A stretch of DNA of 64,000 bases, from positions 2,906,887 through 2,970,886 of the forward strand of contig NZ_CP031310.1 of NCBI RefSeq assembly GCF_004799665.1, read 5' to 3'. Shown here piece after piece: positions 8,256-15,809 of the stretch (position 1 is its first letter; each line of letters begins with the position of its first letter). Position numbers and translations under genes: made by a program. A model generated the notes under the pieces. That model saw nothing but the letters and a program-made list of their open reading frames with translations, made no database searches and was not told where the DNA came from. Source of the DNA: Halapricum salinum (GTDB lineage Archaea > Halobacteriota > Halobacteria > Halobacteriales > Haloarculaceae).

Positions 8256-9056
8256 ATGGCCCTCCGCCGGCTTCTCCGCGGGCAGATCGACTGGGATCGC
8301 CTGGAGGCGCTCGCCCAGGAGATCGCCGACCGCTACGACCAGCCCGGGAGCCGCGTGGAGTTTCTGGACGCCGACAACTGGCTGTCGACGCCCTTTGTCG
8401 TCGACGACCGCTATTTCGTGAAAGCGATCTCTCGGCAGCATTCACTGGTGCACACGCTGTTGACGACGGGCCGTAACCTCGGTGCCTATTCGAGCGGCTC
8501 GGAGGGATTCTTCGAACACGTCGACACGCCGGTCGAGATGGCCGAACGGGAACTGGCGGCCACCCGGCGGATGCGCGAGTTAGGTATCAACGTCCCACGA
8601 CCGGTCGCAGCCTTCGAGTTCGACGGCCTGGGCGTGCTGGTGATGGAGTACATCCCCGAGTTCGAGACGCTGGACGACGCAGACCCCGACACCGTCGACG
8701 ACCACGCCGAGGAGCTGTTCGAGTGGCTCACCGAGATGCACGAGGCCGGCTTCGCCCACGGAGACCTCCGCGCCGAGAACGTCCTGCTCTCACGGGGTGA
8801 ACTCTACTTCATCGACGCGACCAGCGTCGACGAGGACAACATCCCCGACGCACGAGCCTACGACGTCGCCTGCGCGCTGGCCGTCCTCGAACCGATCGTC
8901 GGCGCGAACAGGGCCGTCGAGGCCGCTGGCGCGATCTGCGATCGCGAGACGCTCGTCACCGCCAGCGACTTCCTGGATTTCGTGAATATCCGCCCGGATC
9001 ACAGTTTCGACGTCCTCGCAGTCAAGGGCGAACTGGCGAAAGCGACGGCGGGCTAA
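8256..9056 (+). CDS. RIO/ABC1-like atypical protein kinase
   Basis: A 266-aa protein with the kinase core. Lys56 in YFVKAIS is the likely ATP-anchoring lysine. HGDLRAENVLL at residues 168-178 is the catalytic loop (Asp170, Asn175), and FIDAT at 185-189 replaces the DFG metal-binding motif. The short form without a full substrate lobe resembles RIO and lipopolysaccharide-type kinases. The substrate is not known. It is divergent from the pabC-like gene (86 nt), so the two could share a control region. Its stop overlaps that of the convergent EamA gene by 4 nt. Confidence 0.75.
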   Translation: MALRRLLRGQIDWDRLEALAQEIADRYDQPGSRVEFLDADNWLSTPFVVDDRYFVKAISRQHSLVHTLLTTGRNLGAYSSGSEGFFEHVDTPVEMAERELAATRRMRELGINVPRPVAAFEFDGLGVLVMEYIPEFETLDDADPDTVDDHAEELFEWLTEMHEAGFAHGDLRAENVLLSRGELYFIDATSVDEDNIPDARAYDVACALAVLEPIVGANRAVEAAGAICDRETLVTASDFLDFVNIRPDHSFDVLAVKGELAKATAG

Positions 9057-9952
9057 TCCGCTTTGGGCCGCGACCGCGCCGTCAGCACGATCCCGGCCAG
9101 GACCACGGCACCACCGACGACTGTCAACGCGGGTGGGACCTCTCCGAGCAAGACCAGCGCCAGCAGCGTGCTCCCGACGGGCTCGCCCACGAGCGTCACG
9201 CTGACCACACTCGATTCGACGTGGCCTAATGCCCAGTTGACGACTGTGTGCCCGAAAATTCCCGGCCCGACGGCCATCCCCAGGAACAGGAGCCACTCTC
9301 GCGGCGGATAGGGGCCGAGCGACGCACCCTGGCCGACCGTCCAGACGAGCAACCCCGCCGTACAGACCGAATAGACCACGACGACGTAGGGAACGAGCGG
9401 CATGTGCTGGCGCAGAGAGCGGCCGGCGAGCACGTAGCCGGCGGCCGCGACAGCACCCAGGAGTGCGAGCGCGTCGCCGTACAGTGGGTCGGCCCCGGCG
9501 AAGACACCCCCTGTGAGAAAATCACCGGCCGAGAGAAGCACGCTCCCGAGCAGTGCAATCGCGATTCCGACGGCCATCCGGCGGTTGAATCGCTCACCCA
9601 GGAGGAGAACGGCTCCGATGGCGACGAACACGGGCTGAGTCTGGACGAGCGTGACCGACGCCGCCACGCTCGTCCAGTCGAGACTCTCGAACCAGGCTGC
9701 GAAGTGGACGGCCAGCGCCAACCCCGACGCAGTCGCGACGAACCAGTCTCGGGTAGTGAGTCGCGCGAACGCCTCGCGGTAGCGCCAGGCTGCGACGGGT
9801 ACGAGCAACAGCGTCGTGAACAGGACGCGATAGAAGGCCGCGACCGACGACGGTGCGTGACTCCAGCGAATCAGGATGGCGCTGGTGCTGACCGCGACGA
9901 CGGCGACAGCGAGCGCCACCAGCGGTGGCACGGGTGGCTGATCGTCGACCAC
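9053..9952 (-). CDS. EamA/DMT-family transporter
   Basis: The 299-aa membrane protein has ten hydrophobic segments in two EamA repeats, the drug/metabolite transporter layout. Characteristic pieces are ILIRWSHAPSSVAAFYRVLF near the N-terminus and SVVSVTLVGEPVGSTLLALVLLGEVP near the end of the second repeat. These permeases export amino acids, nucleotides or other small metabolites; the substrate cannot be deduced. The stop codon overlaps that of the convergent kinase gene by 4 nt, leaving no room for separate terminators. Confidence 0.88.
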   Translation of the reverse strand: MVDDQPPVPPLVALAVAVVAVSTSAILIRWSHAPSSVAAFYRVLFTTLLLVPVAAWRYREAFARLTTRDWFVATASGLALAVHFAAWFESLDWTSVAASVTLVQTQPVFVAIGAVLLLGERFNRRMAVGIAIALLGSVLLSAGDFLTGGVFAGADPLYGDALALLGAVAAAGYVLAGRSLRQHMPLVPYVVVVYSVCTAGLLVWTVGQGASLGPYPPREWLLFLGMAVGPGIFGHTVVNWALGHVESSVVSVTLVGEPVGSTLLALVLLGEVPPALTVVGGAVVLAGIVLTARSRPKAD

Positions 9953-10067
9953 GGTCGAGTCTCGGAGGCCAGCGCCCTCACCGTTTCGGACCGGCCGCGA
10001 TCGGGGACCGCCGAGACCCGGACCGTCGCGGGATCGGACTTATTGTCTCCGGCGACGAATATCTATT

Positions 10068-10520
10068 ATGGATGTCCCTGAGATTGTGACAGTAGACGAT
10101 ACGGACCGGGATAGACTACTGGGCAACGGGGGTGTCGGAGTGCTGTCGTTCGCCGGTGACGGGGGCGATCCGCCGCACTCAATCCCGGTTTCGTACGGCT
10201 ACGACGTGAGCGAGGCGACGTTCTACTTCCGGCTTGCCGTCGACGAAGACTCGGCAAAGGGAGAGATCGCGGACCACTCTGTGACGTTCGTCGTCCACGG
10301 AACCGACGACGACCTCGGATACTGGAGCGTCGTCGCGAGTGGGCACCTCGAGACCCTCGAAAAAGCGGACGTGACTACCGACGCGCTGGACGGACTCGAC
10401 TCGGTCCAGATTCCGCTCGTCGACATCTTCGGGACCTCGACGCGGAACGTCACGTTCGAGTTCGCCAGACTCATCTCCGAGAGCTTCACTGCACGCACCG
10501 ATTCGCCGACCACCGAGTGA
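10068..10520 (+). CDS. Pyridoxamine 5'-phosphate oxidase-like FMN-binding split barrel protein
   Basis: A 150-aa split-barrel protein of the flavin-binding PNPOx-like superfamily. It has GVGVLSFAGDGGDPPHSIPVSYGY at the N-terminal strand pair, FRLAVDEDSAKGEIADHSVTFVVHG in the middle and WSVVASGHLE as the core strand. Such short members bind FMN, F420 or haem and often act as flavin reductases. The actual cofactor is unknown. It is separated by only 9 nt from a downstream UspA gene, so the two form an operon. The start lies right after an A/T-rich stretch, compatible with a leaderless transcript. Confidence 0.82.
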   Translation: MDVPEIVTVDDTDRDRLLGNGGVGVLSFAGDGGDPPHSIPVSYGYDVSEATFYFRLAVDEDSAKGEIADHSVTFVVHGTDDDLGYWSVVASGHLETLEKADVTTDALDGLDSVQIPLVDIFGTSTRNVTFEFARLISESFTARTDSPTTE

Positions 10521-10529
10521 CGACGATCC

Positions 10530-11414
10530 ATGTACGACACAATCCTCGTTCCGACCGACGGGAGCGAACACGCACAGCGTGCAGCGGCTCACGCTCGCCA
10601 GCTTGCGATTGCTTTCGACGCCGACGTGCACGTCCTCGCAGTGGTCGACGTCTCGGACGCGGCCGGGCCGTTCAATGCGGGCGGCGTCGACAAAGCGTAC
10701 GTCGAACAGCTCGAAACCCGGTACCGTGAGGGCGTCGACGACGTCGAAACGGTACTCGGGCCCGACGTGACCGTCCAGACGGCCCTCCGCCGTGGGCAGG
10801 CCGCCGAAGAGATACTGGAATACGCAGCCGAGGTCGACGCCGACGCCCTGGCGATGGGGACGCACGGTCGAACCGGGATCAAGCGATTCGTCGCGGGCAG
10901 TGTCACCGAGACTGTCCTCCGGAAGTCACCCGTACCAGTGTTGACGGTTCGGGCGACCGAACGGAGCGACGTTACCGGCGGCTACGACGATATCCTGTTG
11001 CCGACCGACGGTAGCCAGGCCGCAAGCGTGGCGTTCGAGCACGGGATCGCGCTCGCAACGGCTTTCGACGCTCGTATCCACGCGGTGAACGTCGTCGATA
11101 TCGCCGCGTTGAGCAGCGAGGAACCGCTCCCCTCGAACGTCCTCGATATTCGCCGCGACGCGGGTCAGAAAGCCGTCGAGACAGTCGCAGCTGAGGCCCG
11201 CGAGTCGGGGCTGGAGGCCGTCACGGCGGTTCGGGACGGCTACCCGGCGAGTGATCTGCTGGAGTACGCAGAAGCAAACGAGATCGACCTCATCGCGATG
11301 GGGACGGCCGGTCAGACCGGCCTCTCGCGATTCCTGCTGGGGAGCACGACCGAGCGAATCGTCCGCCACGCCGAAATCCCGGTGCTCGCGGTCAACGCTC
11401 GCCGCGAGGAGTGA
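10530..11414 (+). CDS. Double-domain universal stress protein (UspA)
   Basis: The 294-aa cytoplasmic protein consists of two Usp domains in tandem. Each starts with a ILVPTDGS-type strand (residues 4-11 and about 152-160). Each ends with the ATP-binding signature G-x2-G-x9-G-S/T: AMGTHGRTGIKRFVAGSVTE in the first domain and AMGTAGQTGLSRFLLGSTTE in the second. Both sites keep the residues needed for ATP binding. It is likely co-transcribed with the upstream split-barrel flavoprotein gene. A second double Usp lies at 51741 inside the sulfur cluster. Confidence 0.92.
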   Translation: MYDTILVPTDGSEHAQRAAAHARQLAIAFDADVHVLAVVDVSDAAGPFNAGGVDKAYVEQLETRYREGVDDVETVLGPDVTVQTALRRGQAAEEILEYAAEVDADALAMGTHGRTGIKRFVAGSVTETVLRKSPVPVLTVRATERSDVTGGYDDILLPTDGSQAASVAFEHGIALATAFDARIHAVNVVDIAALSSEEPLPSNVLDIRRDAGQKAVETVAAEARESGLEAVTAVRDGYPASDLLEYAEANEIDLIAMGTAGQTGLSRFLLGSTTERIVRHAEIPVLAVNARREE

Positions 11415-11427
11415 CACCCCCGCAGAC

Positions 11428-11916
11428 TCACCGTCGCGGTTCGAGCAGTTCTTTGGTCTTCCGGTGCCGATAGCGGAACATCGGCTCGAAGCCCACCCAG
11501 GCCAGTGGACTCGCTGCCCGACCGAGTCCACCGCCGGGGAGTTCGTACTCGACGAAGTCCCGGACGACCGTTTCGTCGCCGTCCCCGTAGAAGGAGTGTG
11601 TGTGGACCCAGTGTGGGAACGGTCCCTCGACCATCTCGTCGCGGAACACCGCGTAGTCGTCGTCGCGCTCGCGCTCGACGATCGCCGACACCCAGCGCTG
11701 GCGCGGCCCGACGCCGAACGGTCGGACCGTCGAGACGATCTGCGAACCAGTTTCGAGGATATCGGGGTCGGGCTCACCATCGGGCCCAGTCTCCGATTCG
11801 ATCTCCAGGTTCATCCACCCGGGCGTGAGCGCGACGAGACCGTCGCCACTCGAATGAAACTCCCAGACACGGTCCAGCGGCGCGTCGACGCGGACCGATC
11901 GCTTGTACGTGGCCAT
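11428..11916 (-). CDS. SRPBCC-family (START-like) ligand-binding protein
   Basis: A 162-aa protein with the helix-grip pattern of the polyketide cyclase/SRPBCC superfamily. It opens with KRSVRVDAPLDRVWEFHSSGDGLVALTPGW, has the middle strand VSAIVERERDDDYAVFRDEMVEGPFPHWVHTHSF and ends with a long C-terminal helix (LAWVGFEPMFRYRHRKTKELL). The family binds hydrophobic ligands or catalyses ring closures. No partner genes indicate a pathway. The stop faces the UspA gene at a distance of 13 nt, and the start lies 43 nt from the end of the first amylase gene. Confidence 0.8.
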   Translation of the reverse strand: MATYKRSVRVDAPLDRVWEFHSSGDGLVALTPGWMNLEIESETGPDGEPDPDILETGSQIVSTVRPFGVGPRQRWVSAIVERERDDDYAVFRDEMVEGPFPHWVHTHSFYGDGDETVVRDFVEYELPGGGLGRAASPLAWVGFEPMFRYRHRKTKELLEPRR

Positions 11917-11959
11917 ACCTCCCGTTCGAACTCGACAAAAATAGGCGGACGGGTCCAGA

Positions 11960-13771
11960 TTAGACCTGCTCGAAGTACCACCGCTGATTCGAATTGCCGT
12001 ACCACTCCCACTGATGGACGTCCCCGCCGTCGGCGTTCGACCAGCCCGCGACGTCCAGACACTTCCCGCTGTGGCGTGAGGACACCCGATAACCGTCCCC
12101 GACAGACTGGATGTCCCAGCGCTGATTGTCGCCGCCGTGCCAGCGCCACTGATGGACGTTCGTGCCGTTGTCGGTCGACGGACCGGACACGTCGAGCGCC
12201 TTCCCGCTGTGAGCTGGCGTCAGTCGATACGAGCCGTCGTCCAGCGCTTCGGCCGTCCAGCGTTGATTCGAACCGCCGTGGTAGGACCACTGGTGGACGT
12301 CCGCCCCGTCGGCGCTCGACCAGCCCGCGACGTCCAGGTACTTGCCGCTGTAGGCGTTGCGGATCTCGTAGGTCGCACCGTCCTGAATGCCCGTTTCGGA
12401 CTCACCAGTCGGTGCGTAGTACGTCCAGCCGCCGGCCGGGACCGTGACGTACGCCCAGCCCTCCGAATCGGTCGCGATCGGCTCGCCAGTCCCGGAGTAG
12501 TCCTGAAGTATCTGGTCGCTCCAGGAGGTCTGGACCCACTGGCTAATCGTGGTCGAACCGTTGTTCAGGCCGACCAGTAGGTGGCTCTCGCGCTCGAAGA
12601 TCGCGAGGTTCGCGTCGGTGTGTCGCCATATCGTCGAACCGCCCGCGAGGTTCTTTTTCACCCAGATCATGTTCCGGAAGTCGGCGTCGCCCAGGATCTC
12701 GTCGGGGTAGAGATTGTACAGCATGGGATATCCCGCCGCGCCCAGGACGAACGCGTGGGCGAGTTTGTACTGGTCGGGATGTTGCGTATCGTGGTTCTCC
12801 ACGATCGGCATCGCCCGTGCGGAATCCTGGGCGATCAGTCCGGCCCCTTCCAACACGCGCATGTCGCCGTGATTGAACGCGTCCTCGATGGCGAAGTACA
12901 GCGGGTAGTCGAAGACGTGCATCCCGGTGTCGGCGTACTGCTGGGCGAGTTCGACCGAGGTGGTGAACACTTCCCCGACGCGGAACATCCCGCCGAAGTC
13001 GTTCTCGGCCCACGGGTTGGCGTGCTGGCGGAAGAACCACTCCGGCATGTTCTTGGCGGCGTCGAAGCGGTAGCCGTCTGCACCCGTGTTCGCGATCTTC
13101 TGCATGTAGTTGTACAGCTTCGTGCGGACGTACTCCGAGGACTGCTTGAGATCCGGCAGATTCTCGATCGATCCCTTCTCGACCAGCTCGGGATCGCATT
13201 CGATGCGGTCGGGATCTCTGGGTTCGCCGTTCTCGAAACAGCGATCGTCTTCGGGATCGAAGCCGTACGCCCAGGTCGGAATCCCACCCTGATGGTGGAA
13301 GTCGTTCCAGCTGAACTGCGGGAAGTTGTCGAAGTTCATCCCCGCCGCCATGTGGTTCATGACGGTGTCGACGTACACTTCGACACCCTCACGGTGGGCG
13401 GTGTCGATGAGAGTCTGTAGCTCCGCTTCGGTTCCCATCACGCTCTCGAAGTCCAGCAGGTCGACCGGCTGGTAGCCGAACGGTGGCTCCCCACGGCCGT
13501 CCCGAACCTCGTGGCCGGGCGTGAGCCGCGATTTCTGTGGCGGCTGGATCCAGATGGCGTCGATCCCGACCTCGGAAACACGACTCAGATCGTCGGTGAT
13601 CGTCGGCCAGTCCTCGTGGAAGTACTGTAACGCGACCGGCTCACCTGCGCCGTGGTCCGCCGCCGTCGTCCCCGCGCTGGAGACGCCAGCGACGCCTGCT
13701 GCGGCCGCGCCCGTGAGCCCTTTGAGTATCTGTCTGCGCGATACGTCCGTAGCGATGTCTCTCGATACCAT
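11960..13771 (-). CDS. Secreted alpha-amylase (GH13) with C-terminal ricin-type lectin domain
   Basis: Hydrolyses internal alpha-1,4 bonds of starch outside the cell. The 603-aa preprotein has a Tat signal (SRRQILKG at 11-18). The GH13 barrel carries region I DTVMNH (135-140), region II YRFDAAKN with nucleophile Asp237, region III GEVF with acid/base Glu267 and region IV ENHD with Asp328. Residues 463-603 form a three-lobed ricin B-type domain whose QRW triads are near 503, 550 and 595, which should bind glycans and hold the enzyme to its substrate. It is the most diverged of the four amylases here (region II ends in KN, not KH). It has its own A+T-rich promoter. Confidence 0.92.
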   Translation of the reverse strand: MVSRDIATDVSRRQILKGLTGAAAAGVAGVSSAGTTAADHGAGEPVALQYFHEDWPTITDDLSRVSEVGIDAIWIQPPQKSRLTPGHEVRDGRGEPPFGYQPVDLLDFESVMGTEAELQTLIDTAHREGVEVYVDTVMNHMAAGMNFDNFPQFSWNDFHHQGGIPTWAYGFDPEDDRCFENGEPRDPDRIECDPELVEKGSIENLPDLKQSSEYVRTKLYNYMQKIANTGADGYRFDAAKNMPEWFFRQHANPWAENDFGGMFRVGEVFTTSVELAQQYADTGMHVFDYPLYFAIEDAFNHGDMRVLEGAGLIAQDSARAMPIVENHDTQHPDQYKLAHAFVLGAAGYPMLYNLYPDEILGDADFRNMIWVKKNLAGGSTIWRHTDANLAIFERESHLLVGLNNGSTTISQWVQTSWSDQILQDYSGTGEPIATDSEGWAYVTVPAGGWTYYAPTGESETGIQDGATYEIRNAYSGKYLDVAGWSSADGADVHQWSYHGGSNQRWTAEALDDGSYRLTPAHSGKALDVSGPSTDNGTNVHQWRWHGGDNQRWDIQSVGDGYRVSSRHSGKCLDVAGWSNADGGDVHQWEWYGNSNQRWYFEQV

Positions 13772-13825
13772 GTGTGCCCCTGGAGAGAGGGCTGTTCCCC
13801 CTTCCCCAGACCATTCTCCAAGTAC

Positions 13826-13845
13826 AGATATTATAAATATTTTCT
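13826..13845 (-). promoter_or_regulatory. Putative TATA promoter of the first amylase gene
   Basis: An A+T-rich block (GATATTATAAATATTTTC on the plus strand) lies 55-75 nt upstream of the amylase start at 13771. Read on the minus strand it offers TTTATAAT-type TATA boxes. It sits in a 123-bp gap between two amylase genes on the same strand, so each gene can be transcribed separately. No inverted repeat stands out apart from the A/T symmetry. Confidence 0.4.
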
Positions 13846-13894
13846 AGATCAATTGAATAAAGAATGTAGTTTCGACAAGAGGACGATCAGCGGG

Positions 13895-15676
13895 TCAGAC
13901 CTGTTCGAACGTCCAGCGCTGGTTGTCGCCGCCGTGCCAGTCCCACTGGTGGACGGTCGCGCCGTTGTCGGTCGAGTAGCCGCTCACGTCGAGATATCTT
14001 CCGCTGTGGCGGGCTTTGATCGCGTACTCGCCACCGCCGAGGCCTTCGATCGCCCACTGCTGATTCGAATTGCCGAAGTAGTCCCACTGATGGACGTTCG
14101 CGCCGTCCTGGGTCGCGCTCGTGCCACCGGAGACGTCCAGACACTTGCCGCTGTGGGTGGGCGTGAGACGGTAGTAGCCGTCGCCCGTCGCCTCTGCGGT
14201 CCAGTGCTGGTTGGCGTTGCCGAGGTAGTCCCACTGGTGGACGTCCTCGCCGTTGCCAGTCGCGCCCGTGCCACCCTCGACGTCGAGGGCTTTGCCGCTG
14301 TTGACGTTCGTGATCCGATAGGTCCCCCCGTCCTGGATTCCCGAGCCGCCGCCACCGCCGCCGTCGTGGCAGGCTGTCGAGTAGACGACGTACTCCTGGG
14401 CAGGAATCGTGAGCTGGACCCACGAGTCGCCGTTGGTGTCGACGTAGCCCATCGTCCCGGTACAGTCCGACAGCGACTGGTTCGCGCCGATATCGGTGTA
14501 GACCCACTTGCTGCGCTGGCTGCTGCCGCGATTGATGGCAACAAGCGCGTCCCCGCGGTCGAAGATGTACAGGTCGGTGTCGACGTGACGGACGGCCGCG
14601 CCGCCACTCAGGAGGTTGTTCCGGATCCACAGCAGATTCCGAATCTCGCCGTCGTTGACCCCGATCCGATGGCTGTAGACGCGCGGATAGCCCTCGTACG
14701 TGAGGATGAACGCGTACGCGAGGCGTTCGTACTGCGGTGGCCGACTGTCGTGGTTCGAGACGAACGTCATCGACCGATAGGAGTTCCAGTTGACGTACCC
14801 CGCGCCGTCGAGGGCGTTCATATCGCCGTTCTGGTGGAAGACGTCCTCTTTCATCGTGTAGTACAGTGGGTAGTCCGTCACCGACTGGCCGGTCTGGGCG
14901 TAGCTATCGCAGACGTTCGGGTCGCCGTTGAGTACTTCCCCGACCTTGTAGAGACCGCGGTCGTCGGCCCACTGGTTGGCGTGGTCCCGGAAGAACCACT
15001 CCGGCATGTGCTTGGCCGCGTCGAAGCGGACGCCGTCGACGTCAAGGTCGGCGTACTTGTTCAGATAGTCCTGCAGTTGCCCGCGGACGTAACTCGACTC
15101 CTGTTTGAGGTCGGGCAGCCCCGAGAGGTCACCCTTCTCGACTGACTCGGGGTCGTCGTAGTTAATCTCACCCCAGTGGTGGAAATCGTTGTAGCTGAAG
15201 TACGGGAACTGATCGAACGGGACGCCGTAGGCCATGTGGTTCATGACCGCGTCGGCGATGACATCGAGGCCCTGGTTGTGGGCCTCGTCGACCATCTGCT
15301 GGTACTCCCATTCGGTCCCGAACTCGCTGTCGAAGTTCTTGTGATTGACGGGCTGGTATCCCAGCGGCGTGTGGAAGATCTCGCTGTCGTAATCGCGTTC
15401 GTTCCACGACAGTTTGCTCTCCTGGGCCGGTGGGACCTGGATCGCGTCGTACCCCTGATCCGCGATCGTCGGGAGATTCGCGCGAATGTCGTTCCACCGC
15501 GTGTGGTAATACTGATACACCGCGCTGTCGCCGATCGCTGCCGACGCAGAGCCGGTAAAGCTCGCTCCTGCTGCTGTGGCTGCGCCTGCTGCGCCGATAC
15601 TCTTCAATACGTCTCGTCGAGAGAAGTCTTCACTTCCCCCCGTGATGTTCCCCAACATCCATCTGGCGTTATTCAC
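13895..15676 (-). CDS. Secreted alpha-amylase (GH13) with ricin-type lectin domain, second paralog
   Basis: The 593-aa preprotein has a Tat signal (SRRDVLKS at 19-26, then an Ala/Gly-rich hydrophobic stretch to about 46). The GH13 barrel shows DAVMNH (142-147), VRFDAAKH with nucleophile Asp219, GEVL with Glu247 and SNHD with Asp310. A glycine linker (about 439-446) leads to a ricin B-type domain (447-593) with QHW, QQW and QRW triads. The catalytic part is close to the paralog at 18090, whereas the lectin DNA is nearly identical over a long stretch to that of the gene at 15810, so the modules have different histories. Starch degradation outside the cell is the expected role. Confidence 0.92.
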   Translation of the reverse strand: MNNARWMLGNITGGSEDFSRRDVLKSIGAAGAATAAGASFTGSASAAIGDSAVYQYYHTRWNDIRANLPTIADQGYDAIQVPPAQESKLSWNERDYDSEIFHTPLGYQPVNHKNFDSEFGTEWEYQQMVDEAHNQGLDVIADAVMNHMAYGVPFDQFPYFSYNDFHHWGEINYDDPESVEKGDLSGLPDLKQESSYVRGQLQDYLNKYADLDVDGVRFDAAKHMPEWFFRDHANQWADDRGLYKVGEVLNGDPNVCDSYAQTGQSVTDYPLYYTMKEDVFHQNGDMNALDGAGYVNWNSYRSMTFVSNHDSRPPQYERLAYAFILTYEGYPRVYSHRIGVNDGEIRNLLWIRNNLLSGGAAVRHVDTDLYIFDRGDALVAINRGSSQRSKWVYTDIGANQSLSDCTGTMGYVDTNGDSWVQLTIPAQEYVVYSTACHDGGGGGGSGIQDGGTYRITNVNSGKALDVEGGTGATGNGEDVHQWDYLGNANQHWTAEATGDGYYRLTPTHSGKCLDVSGGTSATQDGANVHQWDYFGNSNQQWAIEGLGGGEYAIKARHSGRYLDVSGYSTDNGATVHQWDWHGGDNQRWTFEQV

Positions 15677-15697
15677 CCCCGTGGTAAAACATTATCT

Positions 15698-15713
15698 TAT
15701 ACTATATAGTATA
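15698..15713. promoter_or_regulatory. Perfect 16-bp palindrome in the promoter of the second amylase gene
   Basis: TATACTATATAGTATA is a perfect palindrome centred 29 nt upstream of the start at 15676, exactly where a TATA box is expected for a leaderless haloarchaeal transcript. It may be both the TATA element and an operator. It contains TACT and AGTA half sites separated by 4 nt. The published Halobacterium TrmB site is TACT-N7/8-GAGTA, so a TrmB-like regulator is conceivable but the spacing differs. Confidence 0.45.
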
Positions 15714-15809
15714 TTTAGTGAGAAGAAAATATAAGAAGTATTATACGAAATGGTCTAGTAGAGTGAAAGCTGCTCGAAAAATCGATGCTGAGAGGCGGTG
15801 ACGAGGCAG

